DNA of 64,000 bases. Origin: Numida meleagris. Its lineage: Eukaryota; Chordata; Aves; Galliformes; Numididae. The DNA is taken from positions 20,117,975-20,181,974 of the forward strand of contig NC_034415.1 of assembly GCF_002078875.1 (NCBI RefSeq), given 5' to 3'. Both the position numbers and the translations under genes were made by a program. Below are positions 1 through 9,664 of this stretch, piece by piece (within the stretch, counting starts at the first letter, position 1; each line of letters begins with the position of its first letter). The notes beneath the pieces are model-generated. The model ran no database searches. It had not been told where the DNA came from and saw only the letters and a list, made by a program, of their open reading frames with translations.

Positions 1-153
1 TATTTCTCAATTCCTGAAACGGAGTGATTGTTGGGGTGCTGTGGAATGTGCCTGATGTGACTGGGGTGGATTCCCCTGTGGGTTATTGAATCTTCACATA
101 GGGAAACTGTTTACCCTTTTTCTTGTCTCCCAACTTCCTCCTTTATGCTGCAG
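1..153 (+). other. KDM4A: KDM4A intron, 3' end
   Basis: This is the tail of the intron before the first KDM4A exon in the window. It ends in a pyrimidine-rich tract and a CAG acceptor at 151-153. No coding similarity was seen. The upstream KDM4A exons (JmjN, JmjC, PHD and most of the first Tudor repeat) lie left of the window. Confidence 0.8.
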
Positions 154-273
154 AGTCGAGACTGTCTTCAGTTGGGTCCTCCTGCTGAAGGTGAAGTTGT
201 GCAGGTGAGATGGACAGATGGACAGGTTTACGGAGCCAAGTTTGTTGCATCGCATGCCATCCAGATGTACCAG
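154..273 (+). CDS. KDM4A: KDM4A coding exon: tandem Tudor domain (partial gene)
   Basis: This exon encodes 40 residues, starting in phase 0 at [10 protein letters not shown] and ending at HAIQMYQ. KDM4A (JMJD2A) is a nuclear Fe(II)/2-oxoglutarate demethylase acting on H3K9me3/me2 and H3K36me3. Its C-terminal tandem Tudor domain reads H3K4me3 and H4K20me3. The peptide matches the human KDM4A Tudor region nearly residue for residue, as I remember it. The W at 211-213 and the Y at 229-231 are six residues apart and fit two aromatic-cage residues of the human protein (W967 and Y973), so the reader pocket looks intact. The exon is bounded by a CAG acceptor (151-153) and a GTACAG donor (from 274), and its 120 nt keep frame with the next exon. 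KDM4B and KDM4C share this domain. The C-terminal exon and the neighbouring ST3GAL3 decide for KDM4A. Confidence 0.95.
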
Positions 274-924
274 GTACAGAATTGTCTGCAAATTCATTGC
301 TTGCAAGAAGTTAATAATTTTAACAGGGCCGCTAGCAAAACTAGCGGAACTGTAGGAGGGTCATGCTTAAATGCTTGAGAGGCAGCTGCTCAGTGTTTTC
401 AGCCATGCCAGATGCTGGGAACAGCTGCTGGAGTTAACAGCAAAGTGGTTGCTTGCAGCTCTGCTTATATCTGGCTACCTGCTTGAAAGTCTCAGCTTCT
501 GAAAAGCACTGATCTTTTCTTGAGGAGACTCAGTTCTCAAGTTCAAATTCTCCCTGAGGAGACTCTAGCTTAATCTTCTAAGAAGTCTTGGATTGTTTTC
601 GCTGCTTACTGTGAATGCATTATGCCTTGCACACTTCCAAAGGAGTGAATGCTAAGAAGGTGATAACGTTCAAGTGATCAAGCAAACTGTTTTATTGAGT
701 GTTAAAAGAATGTCACGGAACTTTCTTGGCTACTTCTACTGTCATGGGATTGGTGAGGTTTTGGTTAAAGTCTCTTCCAGTGTGCATACCTGGGAATGTA
801 TAATATGAAATAATCTTTGACCACTTGGCTTTCATGGGAGGCTTCTGCAGGGAGGAGAAGGCAAGGGTAGCTGTGGAAGGGCTCTAGTTTCTGAGACTTC
901 TAGCAGAGCAAGTTTTTCTTTCAG
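274..924 (+). other. KDM4A: KDM4A intron (650 nt)
   Basis: This intron has a GT donor (GTACAG) at 274 and a TTTCTTTCAG acceptor ending at 924. Reading through the donor keeps an open frame to about 378, which is ordinary intron sequence. It contains a small perfect inverted repeat at 329-347. No other gene was seen. Confidence 0.9.
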
Positions 925-1017
925 GTGGAATTTGAGGATGGGTCACAGCTGATGGTGAAAAGGGATGATGTGTACACTTTGGAAGAGGAGCTTCCTAAGA
1001 GAGTCAAGTCAAGACTG
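925..1017 (+). CDS. KDM4A: KDM4A coding exon: end of Tudor domain
   Basis: This exon encodes 31 residues in phase 0, beginning [20 protein letters not shown] and ending LPKRVKSRL. It joins the previous exon without changing frame (MYQ then VEF, as in human KDM4A) and completes the second hybrid Tudor fold. A TTTCAG acceptor precedes it and a GTAGGT donor follows at 1018. The EDGS turn and the basic KRVKSR tail are conserved with mammalian KDM4A. Only conservative differences from the human sequence, as I recall it, are visible, such as E for D in TLEEELP. Confidence 0.95.
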
Positions 1018-1881
1018 GTAGGTAAACAGGGTATAAATATCTACTAAATAAGTTCATTCATACTTAATTTGTCCTTGAAAAGCAAGCTGAGTGCACAAAA
1101 GCAAAAGATTGCAGCTTGATTTTCTGCTGAGTTGTTGGGAAGCTTGGTGGCTTGGTCGGGCTACAAAAGGAGAGCTGGAGGGAGGGGATATAGAGGGAAA
1201 AACTTCTGTTCTCTTTCTGCAAATAATGGGAATTTGTAGCACAGAGTCACTCCAGTCACTTGTTGAAAGCAGGTTGAACTTGGAAGCTGGGCAGAGTTGT
1301 TAAGGGCTCCTTCCAGTTAAGTTTTAATTATCTGCCAGGATGGAGATCCCACAGCCTCTCTGCATCCCTGTTCCACTACTTCATGCTTCCAACTATGACA
1401 ATTGTAACTAGGGACTGTGTGCTAGGTATCTTGCTTTACTGCACGGTCCTGCAGTCATATTGGGAGGCACATGATGTACTGCAGGTTTAAGAAAGCATGC
1501 AGTAGCTGATTCCCTGTGACCAGCCATTTAAACCTGCCTGCACGGTAAAGCACAAAGTATGCTGGATTGCATGGAAGTTGAAACAGATTAGTGTGTTTAT
1601 TCCTTTAAGAAAGCGACTGTGAACTTAAATTATCTACTCAGTTAAATTTGAAACCTGTGATTCTTTAGGTCTCTGATTACAGCTCAAGGAAAATTACCCT
1701 CAGACTTTTAAAACCAGTTTCTTAAATATTTTTCTCGTGCACAGAAACCCAAGAGGTCAGTTTTTGAAGAGGTCTGAATGTTCCCAGGTGTCCCATCTTG
1801 GCCCTTTCTTCCATGCAAAAGGAGAATGTAGAGGCAGGGAGTTGGTCTATGTTCTAGTGACTAATTCTGCTTTTCCTTTAG
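1018..1881 (+). other. KDM4A: KDM4A last intron (864 nt)
   Basis: This intron runs from a GTAGGT donor at 1018 to a TTTTCCTTTAG acceptor ending at 1881. It contains short ORFs on both strands, none resembling a protein family. I see no repeat element in it. Confidence 0.9.
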
Positions 1882-2022
1882 TCAATAGCTTCAGATATGC
1901 GCTTCACGGAGATCTTCGCAGAGAAGGAGGTCAGGCAAGAGAGGAAGAGACAAAGAGTGATCAATTCACGCTACCGGGAAGATTACATTGAGCCTGCGTT
2001 GTACCGGGCCATCATGGAGTAA
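1882..2022 (+). CDS. KDM4A: KDM4A terminal coding exon with stop codon
   Basis: This exon encodes the last 46 residues and a TAA stop at 2020-2022. The peptide begins SIASDMRFTEIFAEKEV, passes through a basic stretch (RQERKRQRVINSR) and ends EDYIEPALYRAIME. That C-terminus is diagnostic of KDM4A, and the human protein ends the same way. The exon follows a TTTTCCTTTAG acceptor and continues in phase 0 from KSRL. The basic, charged tail after the Tudor domain is probably exposed and is the usual end of the protein, so nothing looks truncated. Together with the two exons upstream it gives 117 C-terminal residues of a protein of roughly 1,060. Confidence 0.96.
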   Translation, partial: SIASDMRFTEIFAEKEVRQERKRQRVINSRYREDYIEPALYRAIME

Positions 2023-2120
2023 GCACTGCCTGTGGCAGAGGAAGAAGATGCCCACCTTCCCCCAAGGATTTAAACGCTCCAGTACAACAGGCCATATTTG
2101 GATGCTTCAAATCCAGGGTC

Positions 2121-2145
2121 GTTTTGTTTTGTTTTGTTTTGTTTT
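2121..2145. repeat. (GTTTT)n simple repeat
   Basis: About five tandem copies of a GTTTT unit lie in the KDM4A 3' UTR. It is a short, low-complexity tract. Confidence 0.9.
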
Positions 2146-3605
2146 AAGGAAGTTATAAAGCTGATGCTCTGCAGTAGCTGAAAGGCAGCTGTTGGATAGT
2201 GAAACAGATCCCATTTGCTGAAGCTGATGCCTGCGGACTCCTGGTCTGAAGTTGGGTCTTTACTGAATAAGCCAGCTTGAGAGGTGCTGCTTTCATCTCG
2301 TTGAGCCATCTTGCTTTTGTTTTAGAGACAGTTTTGACGGGTGGAAAACTCTTCTGGGAGTCGTAGCCAGGAATCTCGGCAGCTGCAGAATAGTACAAAG
2401 TCTGTTGTTTTAATTGAATAATGTTCCTGATTTTGAGAGTCTCCCTGGTGGCTACACCTGGGTTTGAGCAGGCAGTATTACTGGTGCTTGATATTGAACC
2501 TCTTTTTATATTTATATCCTTTTTTGTTGTTGTTGTTGCAAGCAGCTTCAGACTCTTGTTTCTCAGCACCTTCTTTCTTTTGATTGAACTGTAGGCTGTT
2601 CAGATCCAAGCAGGCAGGAGGTGCTCGTGTGAGCAGGTGAAATGTGAAACTGAACCTATTGGACAGATTATTTAACCATTTAATATTTTTGTTCCAGTGC
2701 TCGTTTTGACTTAATTACTCTTAAGTTTAACTATATGTGCCTCGGTATACAAAAAAAAAAAAAAAAAATCTGTCTGGAGCCCTGCACAGTGCAGCCTTCT
2801 AACAAGAATAAGCATTCGCCTCCCAATAGACATTCAGCACCCAAAGAGTTTCTTTTGAGTTTCTTCCCACACCAACTAAGGCAATAATGAACAAAGGGAC
2901 AGAGTTCTAACTCTCCACCTTTGAAATCCAAGCATCACAGTACTGAGTATGACAAGGCAGTGGCGCCTGAAGGAGTGCTGTACCTCTTCTGTGGCAGCAC
3001 TGCCCTTTGTGTGGCCACAAGCTGTTGGGTCTGTGACAGATCAAGCATGCACTGAACTGTATGTATTACTGAGGAGCTGTGCAGTGCTCTTCTCAAGCAG
3101 GAGTGCTGCCGTGTTGCCGTCTAGCAAAGGTTACCGCAGCATTTTTATAAAGCATAAGTAGGGCACATCTCAGTTGTGTTGGTGGGGGCTTGCTACCTCA
3201 GCAATAGGAACCTGCATCAAGCTGGGTAGTAAGTGCACCTTGAAGGTGTGCCAGCTTGCTCCGAGCAATTTAAGCATTAACACACCACAGCGGGAGCCAT
3301 GTTAAGTACATGTTCCTTTCCCATTCTGTAGGAAAGGGATTTGGGGCTGTGGAGCAGATTGGCCACCTTCCTTTTTGCATAGGATGATGGGATGACTTTT
3401 CTGCTGAATAAAAATAAGGTAATGTTCTCCAGAAGTAGTTCAAGAGGAGAATTTTCTAGTGAAACAGACCTAATGCATCCCTGCTTCTATAGGGACATAG
3501 CAGTGTATCTGCAAAAACTGGGTTTGTAACTTTTTTCCTTTTCTTACATAGGAACGCTATAAACCAAACTATTCTGAAATCCTGGTGCATCGGTTTGTGA
3601 TTAGC

Positions 3606-3611
3606 AATAAA
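3606..3611 (+). terminator. KDM4A: Poly(A) signal AATAAA, probable KDM4A end
   Basis: A canonical AATAAA is followed within 20 nt by the GT-rich TCTTGTGTAGTGG, which fits a downstream CstF element. A second AATAAA occurs at 3653-3658. A weaker candidate at about 3406 (GAATAAAAATAAGG) could give a shorter UTR. Confidence 0.55.
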
Positions 3612-4249
3612 ATGTAGTCTTGTGTAGTGGTACAGCTCTTGACCAGAAAAGAAATAAACTACAACTTTTATAAAGGAAATCTTACTTATCCCTACATTTT
3701 TATAGGGTCAGGAGGCTGATAGGAGTAGCAAAGATTTGCACAACCACAATTTTGTATGGACTCCCTCATTCCATTTTTGTGGCAGAATACCTTGTTCATC
3801 GGAACTGGAAGGCTTGAACAGATTCTGAAAAGAGATAGCAGCTTTCCTTTGGGTGTCTTTTTTTTTTTTTTTTTTTGATATTCCATGCCCCAAACTCCTG
3901 GTCTCAGGGTATTAAATCACTTTCTGATGAATGGAATAGTTGACTTGGTAGAACTAGGATGCATTACGGCCAGAGTATAGTAGCTGCAGGTATTCTGGCC
4001 CAGGCAATGGAAGCAGAAATTGCACTTTGACATCTTAGCCTGTTCCTAAGCCTCTCTGAGGTGATAGAATCATAGAAATGATGTGCTATTAGCAAACACG
4101 GAGAAGGGGTGGCAGGGTCCTAACAAACTTGCCTCTGCTCTTTCAGCATATCCAAATAAGATCTGGTATTAACTTTAAGTAGGCTGAATGCTATCTGCAT
4201 ATTATTGAAAAACATATTCCTTTAATCATCTGCCGTTCTTTCTCCGGGT

Positions 4250-4279
4250 AGAAGGATGCCTGCGTTCAGGCATTCTTCT
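4250..4279. repeat. Inverted repeat / hairpin, 13-bp stem, 4-nt loop
   Basis: The arms GAAGGATGCCTG (4251-4262) and CAGGCATTCTTC (4267-4278) are reverse complements apart from one pair, which would be G-U in RNA. The loop is CGTT, and an outer A-T pair closes the stem. It is too short for a miRNA precursor. Confidence 0.85.
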
Positions 4280-6321
4280 CAAACTGCCACATTACTCAAA
4301 TGCACCTTTTAGGTGCTGCATGCTACCTGTGCTACAAACACCTGGCTCTAAACAGCTTCATCCGACACGGATAACCAAGTACAGAGCAACTGGATTTGTT
4401 TGGAGCGTTCCTGTTCAACTGCAGCAGGTTTTGCTATCCACTTCTAACAGTATTGAATGACTTTCAAGAGCTTCTATGCCTAGCGTTTGTTCTGGAGCTG
4501 GAGATTTGTTCTGCTGTGTTTCCTGCAGGCTCCAGACTTTGCTCTTGTCAGCTGGCTGCACTGTGTTGGAAACCGCTGCCACCCTGCGCTCCAAGACAAG
4601 GGCCCTTGCAAGTGTCCTGTCAGTCCTTGTGCTGCATCGTTCCAATGTGAACATACTTTATCCTAGTGCAGTGACTGAACTGCGTTTTGGCTCCTGTCTG
4701 TGAACTTCTGAAATCGGTGATCCTGATGTTTTGGGGGTGGGGATCTATATTATTTGACTTGTCGAAAGAACATGGGGTTTATGGCTTGGAGTATAACAGG
4801 TAGCCATAAAAGCTCTTTTCAGAGCAGCTGTCTCAAAGGTACATTTGCTTTCAGTTACCTGTAGTTTGAACTTGACTGATAATAATTTTCTCCAGCTTGT
4901 TTTTTAGAAGCGTATTTATCCCTATTACAGCATCATTCCAGTGAGGACAAAGTGCTGCTGGAGTATCAGCTAGTCAGGGGCTTCTGGAATGTGTTCAGTA
5001 GGAAGTCATCCTCAGTACACCCATGGGAGCTCCCGTGGCCCCTCATTAGGTCCAATAGCTGCGATGCTGCAGGCGTAGACCTCACTTCACTCTTCAAGGA
5101 GCATCCATCCACGACTGGTTCAGGTTGGACCCACAAAAAACATTTTTAGTACGACATAATCGTGGCTTGCCCTTAATTCAGAATGAGCTTGGCAAGCCAG
5201 TGATTTTTTTTTTTTCTTAATAAGGAATAAAAAGGTGACTGTATTCTTTGTGAAGCACCTGACTGCAGTAATGTTTCTACCCGTGGCTGGCCTTCTAGGA
5301 GACCTTTCTCCTTCAGCAGTCTCCTCAGATGCCCAGAGTCGGCGCTGTCAGAAGTAGAATCCAGTCTGCTTGCTCCTTCTCTCTTCCTGGTGTTTTGAGC
5401 TGGGGTTGAACTGATCCTGCCCTGTCTGAGGAGCGCAGCCCTCTGACTGCTCGCGTACCCAGAGGCTTCCATGCATCTCAGTTCTTCCGTTCTCTAACTG
5501 GGCTCCTGTTGTCTGACACACGTCTGCAGTTGTGCTCATCTTTTTTAATGCAAGCACGAGATGAAAACAAGACTTTGGTAGCCTGTATGTTGTTTTCAAT
5601 CTGATCATGTAATAAATCTAATTTCAAAACGGACAATCTCTAGACTAATTTAAGATCTAAAACAATGTAACTTGGACATTGCGTTTTTAATTGCAAAGGG
5701 AACTACAGAGTTGCCTTAGGTTCCCTCTACAGCGGAGCAGGGGGCAGTGCTGGAAGAGCGGTCACCAGAAGCTCTTACCTGGGTGCAGGCTCAGATAGCT
5801 CTCTTCTTCCCTTGGTGTTGACTCTTGACTTTTCACTTGCTGAACTGGCAGTCAGGGAAAGGAGATTTTTCCACTTTAGCTCAGGGCTTTTTGTTACTGA
5901 TACGCTGAGTGACCTTGAATAAATGGCTTATTGATGGGATTATTACTTCGGCCCATATCTTTGGAGTCTAAAATGCCGGATATTCCTCTAGCCAGCTTTT
6001 TTAATTGGGGAAAGCGTTAACATCTCCTTTCTCCTGACAAATCTGTGGGCACTACGCAGATCTTTTAAGTGTGTGCACTTAAGTCAGCGTGTAATATTTT
6101 AGGTTTGACATGAACAACGGGAGGTATTGCTAGAAATGAAAATAGGCCTTTTTACTCTCTTCCCGTGCTCATTCTTCATTCCTTTGCGTTGCTGTTAGAG
6201 CTGTTCAGCAGCTTTAGATTTTTCACTCAGATAAGTGGAGAGTGCCACACTTGAGGTGGGATAAATGCTGCTTAGTTCCCATCATGAGTGTAGCTGAAGG
6301 TGTGTATTAGTAGGTTTCTTT

Positions 6322-6329
6322 TGACGTCA
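6322..6329. promoter_or_regulatory. Palindromic cAMP response element TGACGTCA
   Basis: This is an exact 8-bp CRE (CREB/ATF consensus) in intergenic DNA about 6.7 kb upstream of the ST3GAL3 CpG island. The CpG inside it has survived in a CpG-poor setting. Function is only inferred. Confidence 0.4.
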
Positions 6330-6784
6330 GCGGTGTGGTCTGCAGGGGCATGGGAGATATTCACTCGATTGCTGTCTTGGAGGAACCTGTGGCTGATCCA
6401 TGCCTCCTTGCTGCAGCATGAGTAATGTGATCACGCGTGAGTCAAGGCTGTTCTGACAGCACCTAGAGATAGGAGGAAATGTGTGGGATGGAACTGGAAA
6501 AGGATTAAAATGGTATAGTACTCATGTAGACAAAAAGGCGTGGAGGTAGGAGAGCCTGAAATGAGGGAGATAAAAGAGGCGTTCTACCCACAGACCCCCA
6601 GATAAGCCTGAGGCATGGGGAGCGGTTGGTGGTGGGTGTGTTGGGGTTGAGGTTAGTATGCCTGGACTGCCATTTTCAGCCTCTCTAACTCAAATGCTGC
6701 TCTTCAATACAACGTCCCTGCACCTTTTGGGTTAATTCTAGTGCTCAGCCTTGCAACGGACTAATATGAAACAGTCATTAAAAA

Positions 6785-9010
6785 AGAAAAAAGAAGCTGG
6801 GTGGGGTTGAGGAGGAGGAGCAAAGTGCCTGCCGCTGTGCTGGGTGCAGGATGTGGGCACTTGGGGGGTGCTGGTTGCAGGGTGTGTGCGGAAGAGCTGC
6901 CAGCTTTGTGGGAAATGGGGAGTGGTCCGTGGCACAGCTCTGCTGCTGGGGATGCAGGGCTGCTCTGCTGGGAGCAGGGATGTGGGGGACGAGCACCAGA
7001 GCTGACACTGCCTGCAGTGGTGGCTTGGCTCCGCAGCGGGGATGCAGCTCTTGCTTGTCTGGCTCAGCAGATCCCAGGGCAGGATGAAGGAAGCAGTTGT
7101 GCTGGCAGCGAGAGCAAGGTCTGTGGTGAGTCCTTGCTGGCTGCCTTGTTTCCAGCTGGGTGGGTGTTTCCGAACACCGTGTAGCAGCTGGTGTCTGCGA
7201 GGAATGGCCAGGGGCCTCTGTGCTCTCTTTTCTGCCTTTGTCCCTTGCATACATGCTGGTAACGCAAGGTGTGTCCCCTTGGCACTTTGGTGAGCCAGGG
7301 GCTCTGCTGTGCTCTCCCTGGCAGCAGGGGAGACCCCTAACATGGGCCCTCAGCTCTGCGAAGGTCTGGCAAGGGGAAAGGGACAGCAAAGCAGACCTTG
7401 GCTCCTCTCCCTCCCCAGCCGGAGAGCTGAGGTACTGCCAAGGGCAGCGCGGCAGAGAGAAGAAAGGCAGCGTTCATGGGGCTGCGTGGCTGCGAGCTGC
7501 CGGGCTGCGAGCCAGGCACGTCGGCACCTGATGGGCCAGCTCGAGGAAACTCTGCCCCATCCCCTTCTCCAGCAGAGCCCGGGGCTATTCCAGTGGGGCT
7601 GTTCCTGTGGGTAGCGGGGTCTCTCCTGCCCTAACGCCCTGCTTTTCCAGGCCCAACCTCTTACTGTGTAGGGCAACCTTCCCCAGGAACCCAGCACCTG
7701 CGCTGCTGGCCTGCGGTGTCCCCCAGCCTCTGCCGGTGTGCAGGACAGCCTCAGGGCCCGGCTCTCTCCCGCTGCAGCTGTGCAGCTCTGCCAACAAGCA
7801 CACTCTGGCTCTGTGCTGAGGCTGCACAGATGGTTCCCAGCAAGAGATGCGGGTCTGAGGCAATCCCTCAGGCCTGGGCTGTCCTCGCCTCCCACAGCAG
7901 GTCCCCACCCCTTCCCCAGGCAGGCCGGAATGCCTGGCTGCTTCATCCTGGAGCTGACGGACAGAAGAGCCCTTGTGCAGCGCTTTTGGGGAGGTGCCTG
8001 GTACCCTCCCCAGTGAACATGTCTGGCAGCAGCCTACCCTGTGCCTCAGCGGTGCTTCAGGCTCACCCTTCTCCAAGCGCAACCTGTCCTGGAGCCCTAG
8101 GAGGAGCAGGTGAGATGGCCCAGGCCCTGCTCCCTGGGGGTGGGAATGTGGGAATGTCTTTCTGGGCGAAAGAGATGGTGAGATGGCCATACCCTGGGGT
8201 TGTCGGCCCGTGGGCCCCGAGAGCTGCTCTGGGGCATGGGGGTCTGAAATGTGGCTGGAGTGCAGCGCAGTTTAGGGGGACTTGGTGGTTGGTGACTTGG
8301 GACTGTAGTGTTTGTGACAATCTGGGGATGCTGAGCTGCTATGTGATCTGTGTGGCTTGGTGGTGGGCTGCAGGAGGAGCTTCTCACCCACCCTGAGCAC
8401 TGGAACCACAACATCCAGCCCAGCCCGGCCATCCCCAGGGCCTGTGTCAGGCTGAGTGACTGAGGGGAGCAAGAGCTGCTCTGCAAAGGGGCCATGCAAC
8501 CCTCTTGCCCCATCCTGTTCCCTCCTGGCAGCACTCTGCACACCTCCCCTGCCCTGGGCAGAGGCAGCAACGCAGCATTCAGCCAGGATGCCTTATGCCA
8601 TGCCTCAGCCCGTTCTGCGATGGCAGCACAGAGTGCCCATCCCCTGTGCCCAGGCTTGTGGTGCAGTGCTGGCGCTGCCCCAGGCACAGAGCCACTCTGC
8701 CAGGAACAGGCAGTGTAGCAGAGGCTGCAGCACAGCTGCCACCAGCCCACTCACTCCCGGGATATTTTTAGGGCTGCCTGTGCTGATAGCTCCTCATCCG
8801 GACCGCAGGGTTCCTTTCCCAGCCCTCCCCGGGGTGCAGCTTCCAGGGGGGCAGTGTGGGTGTTGGGTGAGGATGCTCGGGGGCTGTGGCCATGCTGCCT
8901 GCCACAGCGCAGCCCGCTTGGCCCTGGGCCTGCTGGCAGCAGCTGCTGGGCAGGAGCTGGCTGGAGCCCATGGGGAGCGCACGTAGCTGGGAGACAGGAG
9001 GGAAATCTAG
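6785..9010. other. GC-rich, CpG-poor intergenic block
   Basis: The block is strikingly GC-rich against its AT-richer flanks and shows long overlapping open frames on both strands because stop codons are scarce. None of the translations (up to about 226 residues) resembles a known family. They are rich in Pro, Ala, Ser, Cys and Trp, as expected of non-coding GC-rich DNA. The plus strand is G-rich at about 6800-7500 and turns C-rich around 7620-8000 and 8400-8750. It could hold an unannotated non-coding RNA, but nothing in the sequence proves transcription. Confidence 0.6.
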
Positions 9011-9067
9011 CAGGCCTGTAAATATTCACTTATTTATTTATATGCTGCATATATATTGTATATATCA

Positions 9068-9087
9068 TATATGTGTGTGTGTGTGTG
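9068..9087. repeat. (TG)n microsatellite beside an AT-rich tract
   Basis: A run of TG dinucleotides follows a TATATA-rich stretch (about 9037-9070). It is a simple repeat with Z-DNA potential. Confidence 0.9.
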
Positions 9088-9344
9088 AAAGACACTTGTG
9101 GTTTGAATGCAGTTTCTAAGGCAGAGCTGCCCTTAGGCAAGCAATAAGTAAGCAATACATAACTAAGCGGGCTGTGAACGCAGTAGTGAGTGTGTGCTGA
9201 GGTCTTGCTTCTTCCTCCAGACTCTGACAGTTTTGCTGCTTTTAAGAGATCGTATTTGTGACTCCCCCAGACTGCACCAGCCCTTGAGCTTGAGGGAGTT
9301 TCCCAGCTTGCAGAGAAGGCTGCAGGTAGCAGGGCAGGAATGAT

Positions 9345-9662
9345 GCTGTGAGATAGGCAATCCCAGATACATGTACAGACTGGGAGAAGAACTTATTGAG
9401 AGCAGCCTTGAAGAGAAGGACTTGGGAGTCCTGATGGGCGAGAAGCTCTTTACTTGGTGAGGCTTTGGCACAGATTGCTGAGACAAGCTGTGGATGCCCC
9501 ATCCCTGGAGGTGCTCGGGGCTGTTGGATGGGGCCATGGACAGCCTTATCTAGCACCTGATGTAGTGGCTGGCAACCCTTCCTGTGGCAGCTGTGTTGGA
9601 TCTAGATGATCTTTGAGATCCCTTCCAACAGAAGCCACTCTTATGATTTATCCTATGATTCA
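9345..9662 (+). mobile_element. CR1 LINE fragment, sense, internally deleted
   Basis: Three stretches match the CR1 3' part. The first reads like CR1 coding sequence (a GACTGGGAGAAGAACTTATT stretch followed by GAGAGCAGCC and AAGGACTTGGGAGTCCTGAT). The second begins GCTGTGGATGCCCCATCCCT. The third is the 3' tail, with AGATGATCTTTGAGATCCCT and two copies of a TATGATT-type terminal repeat. The middle of the element is missing between about 9450 and 9480. It is heavily mutated and has no open reading frame. Confidence 0.85.
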
Positions 9663-9664
9663 GT

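Larger units (their letters stand above)
2023..3630 (+). other. KDM4A: KDM4A 3' UTR (probable extent)
   Basis: Non-coding sequence follows the TAA stop up to the first convincing cleavage signal. It contains a short GTTTT repeat (2121-2145), an A18 run near 2751 and no long plus-strand ORF. A distal AATAAA near 3406 and others at 3606 and 3653 give alternative ends. The right border is an estimate, because cleavage sites cannot be read from sequence alone. Confidence 0.6.
3631..6784. other. Intergenic sequence downstream of KDM4A
   Basis: No gene was recognised on either strand. The ORFs here are short and unlike known families. The stretch holds a T18 run near 3860, a near-perfect hairpin at 4250-4279, an isolated GATAGAATCATAGAA that could be the worn tail of a CR1 element (about 4062), further AATAAA motifs near 5611 and 5918, and a full palindromic CRE at 6322. 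Confidence 0.7.

Noticed and set aside
145..378. Single 77-codon ORF at the window start
   Set aside because: It merges the KDM4A exon (154-273) with intron bases on both sides. The real protein continues at 925.
6738..8986. Overlapping ORFs of 120-226 codons in the GC-rich intergenic block
   Set aside because: All frames on both strands are open together, with low-complexity composition and no domain or splice structure. This is expected from base composition alone.
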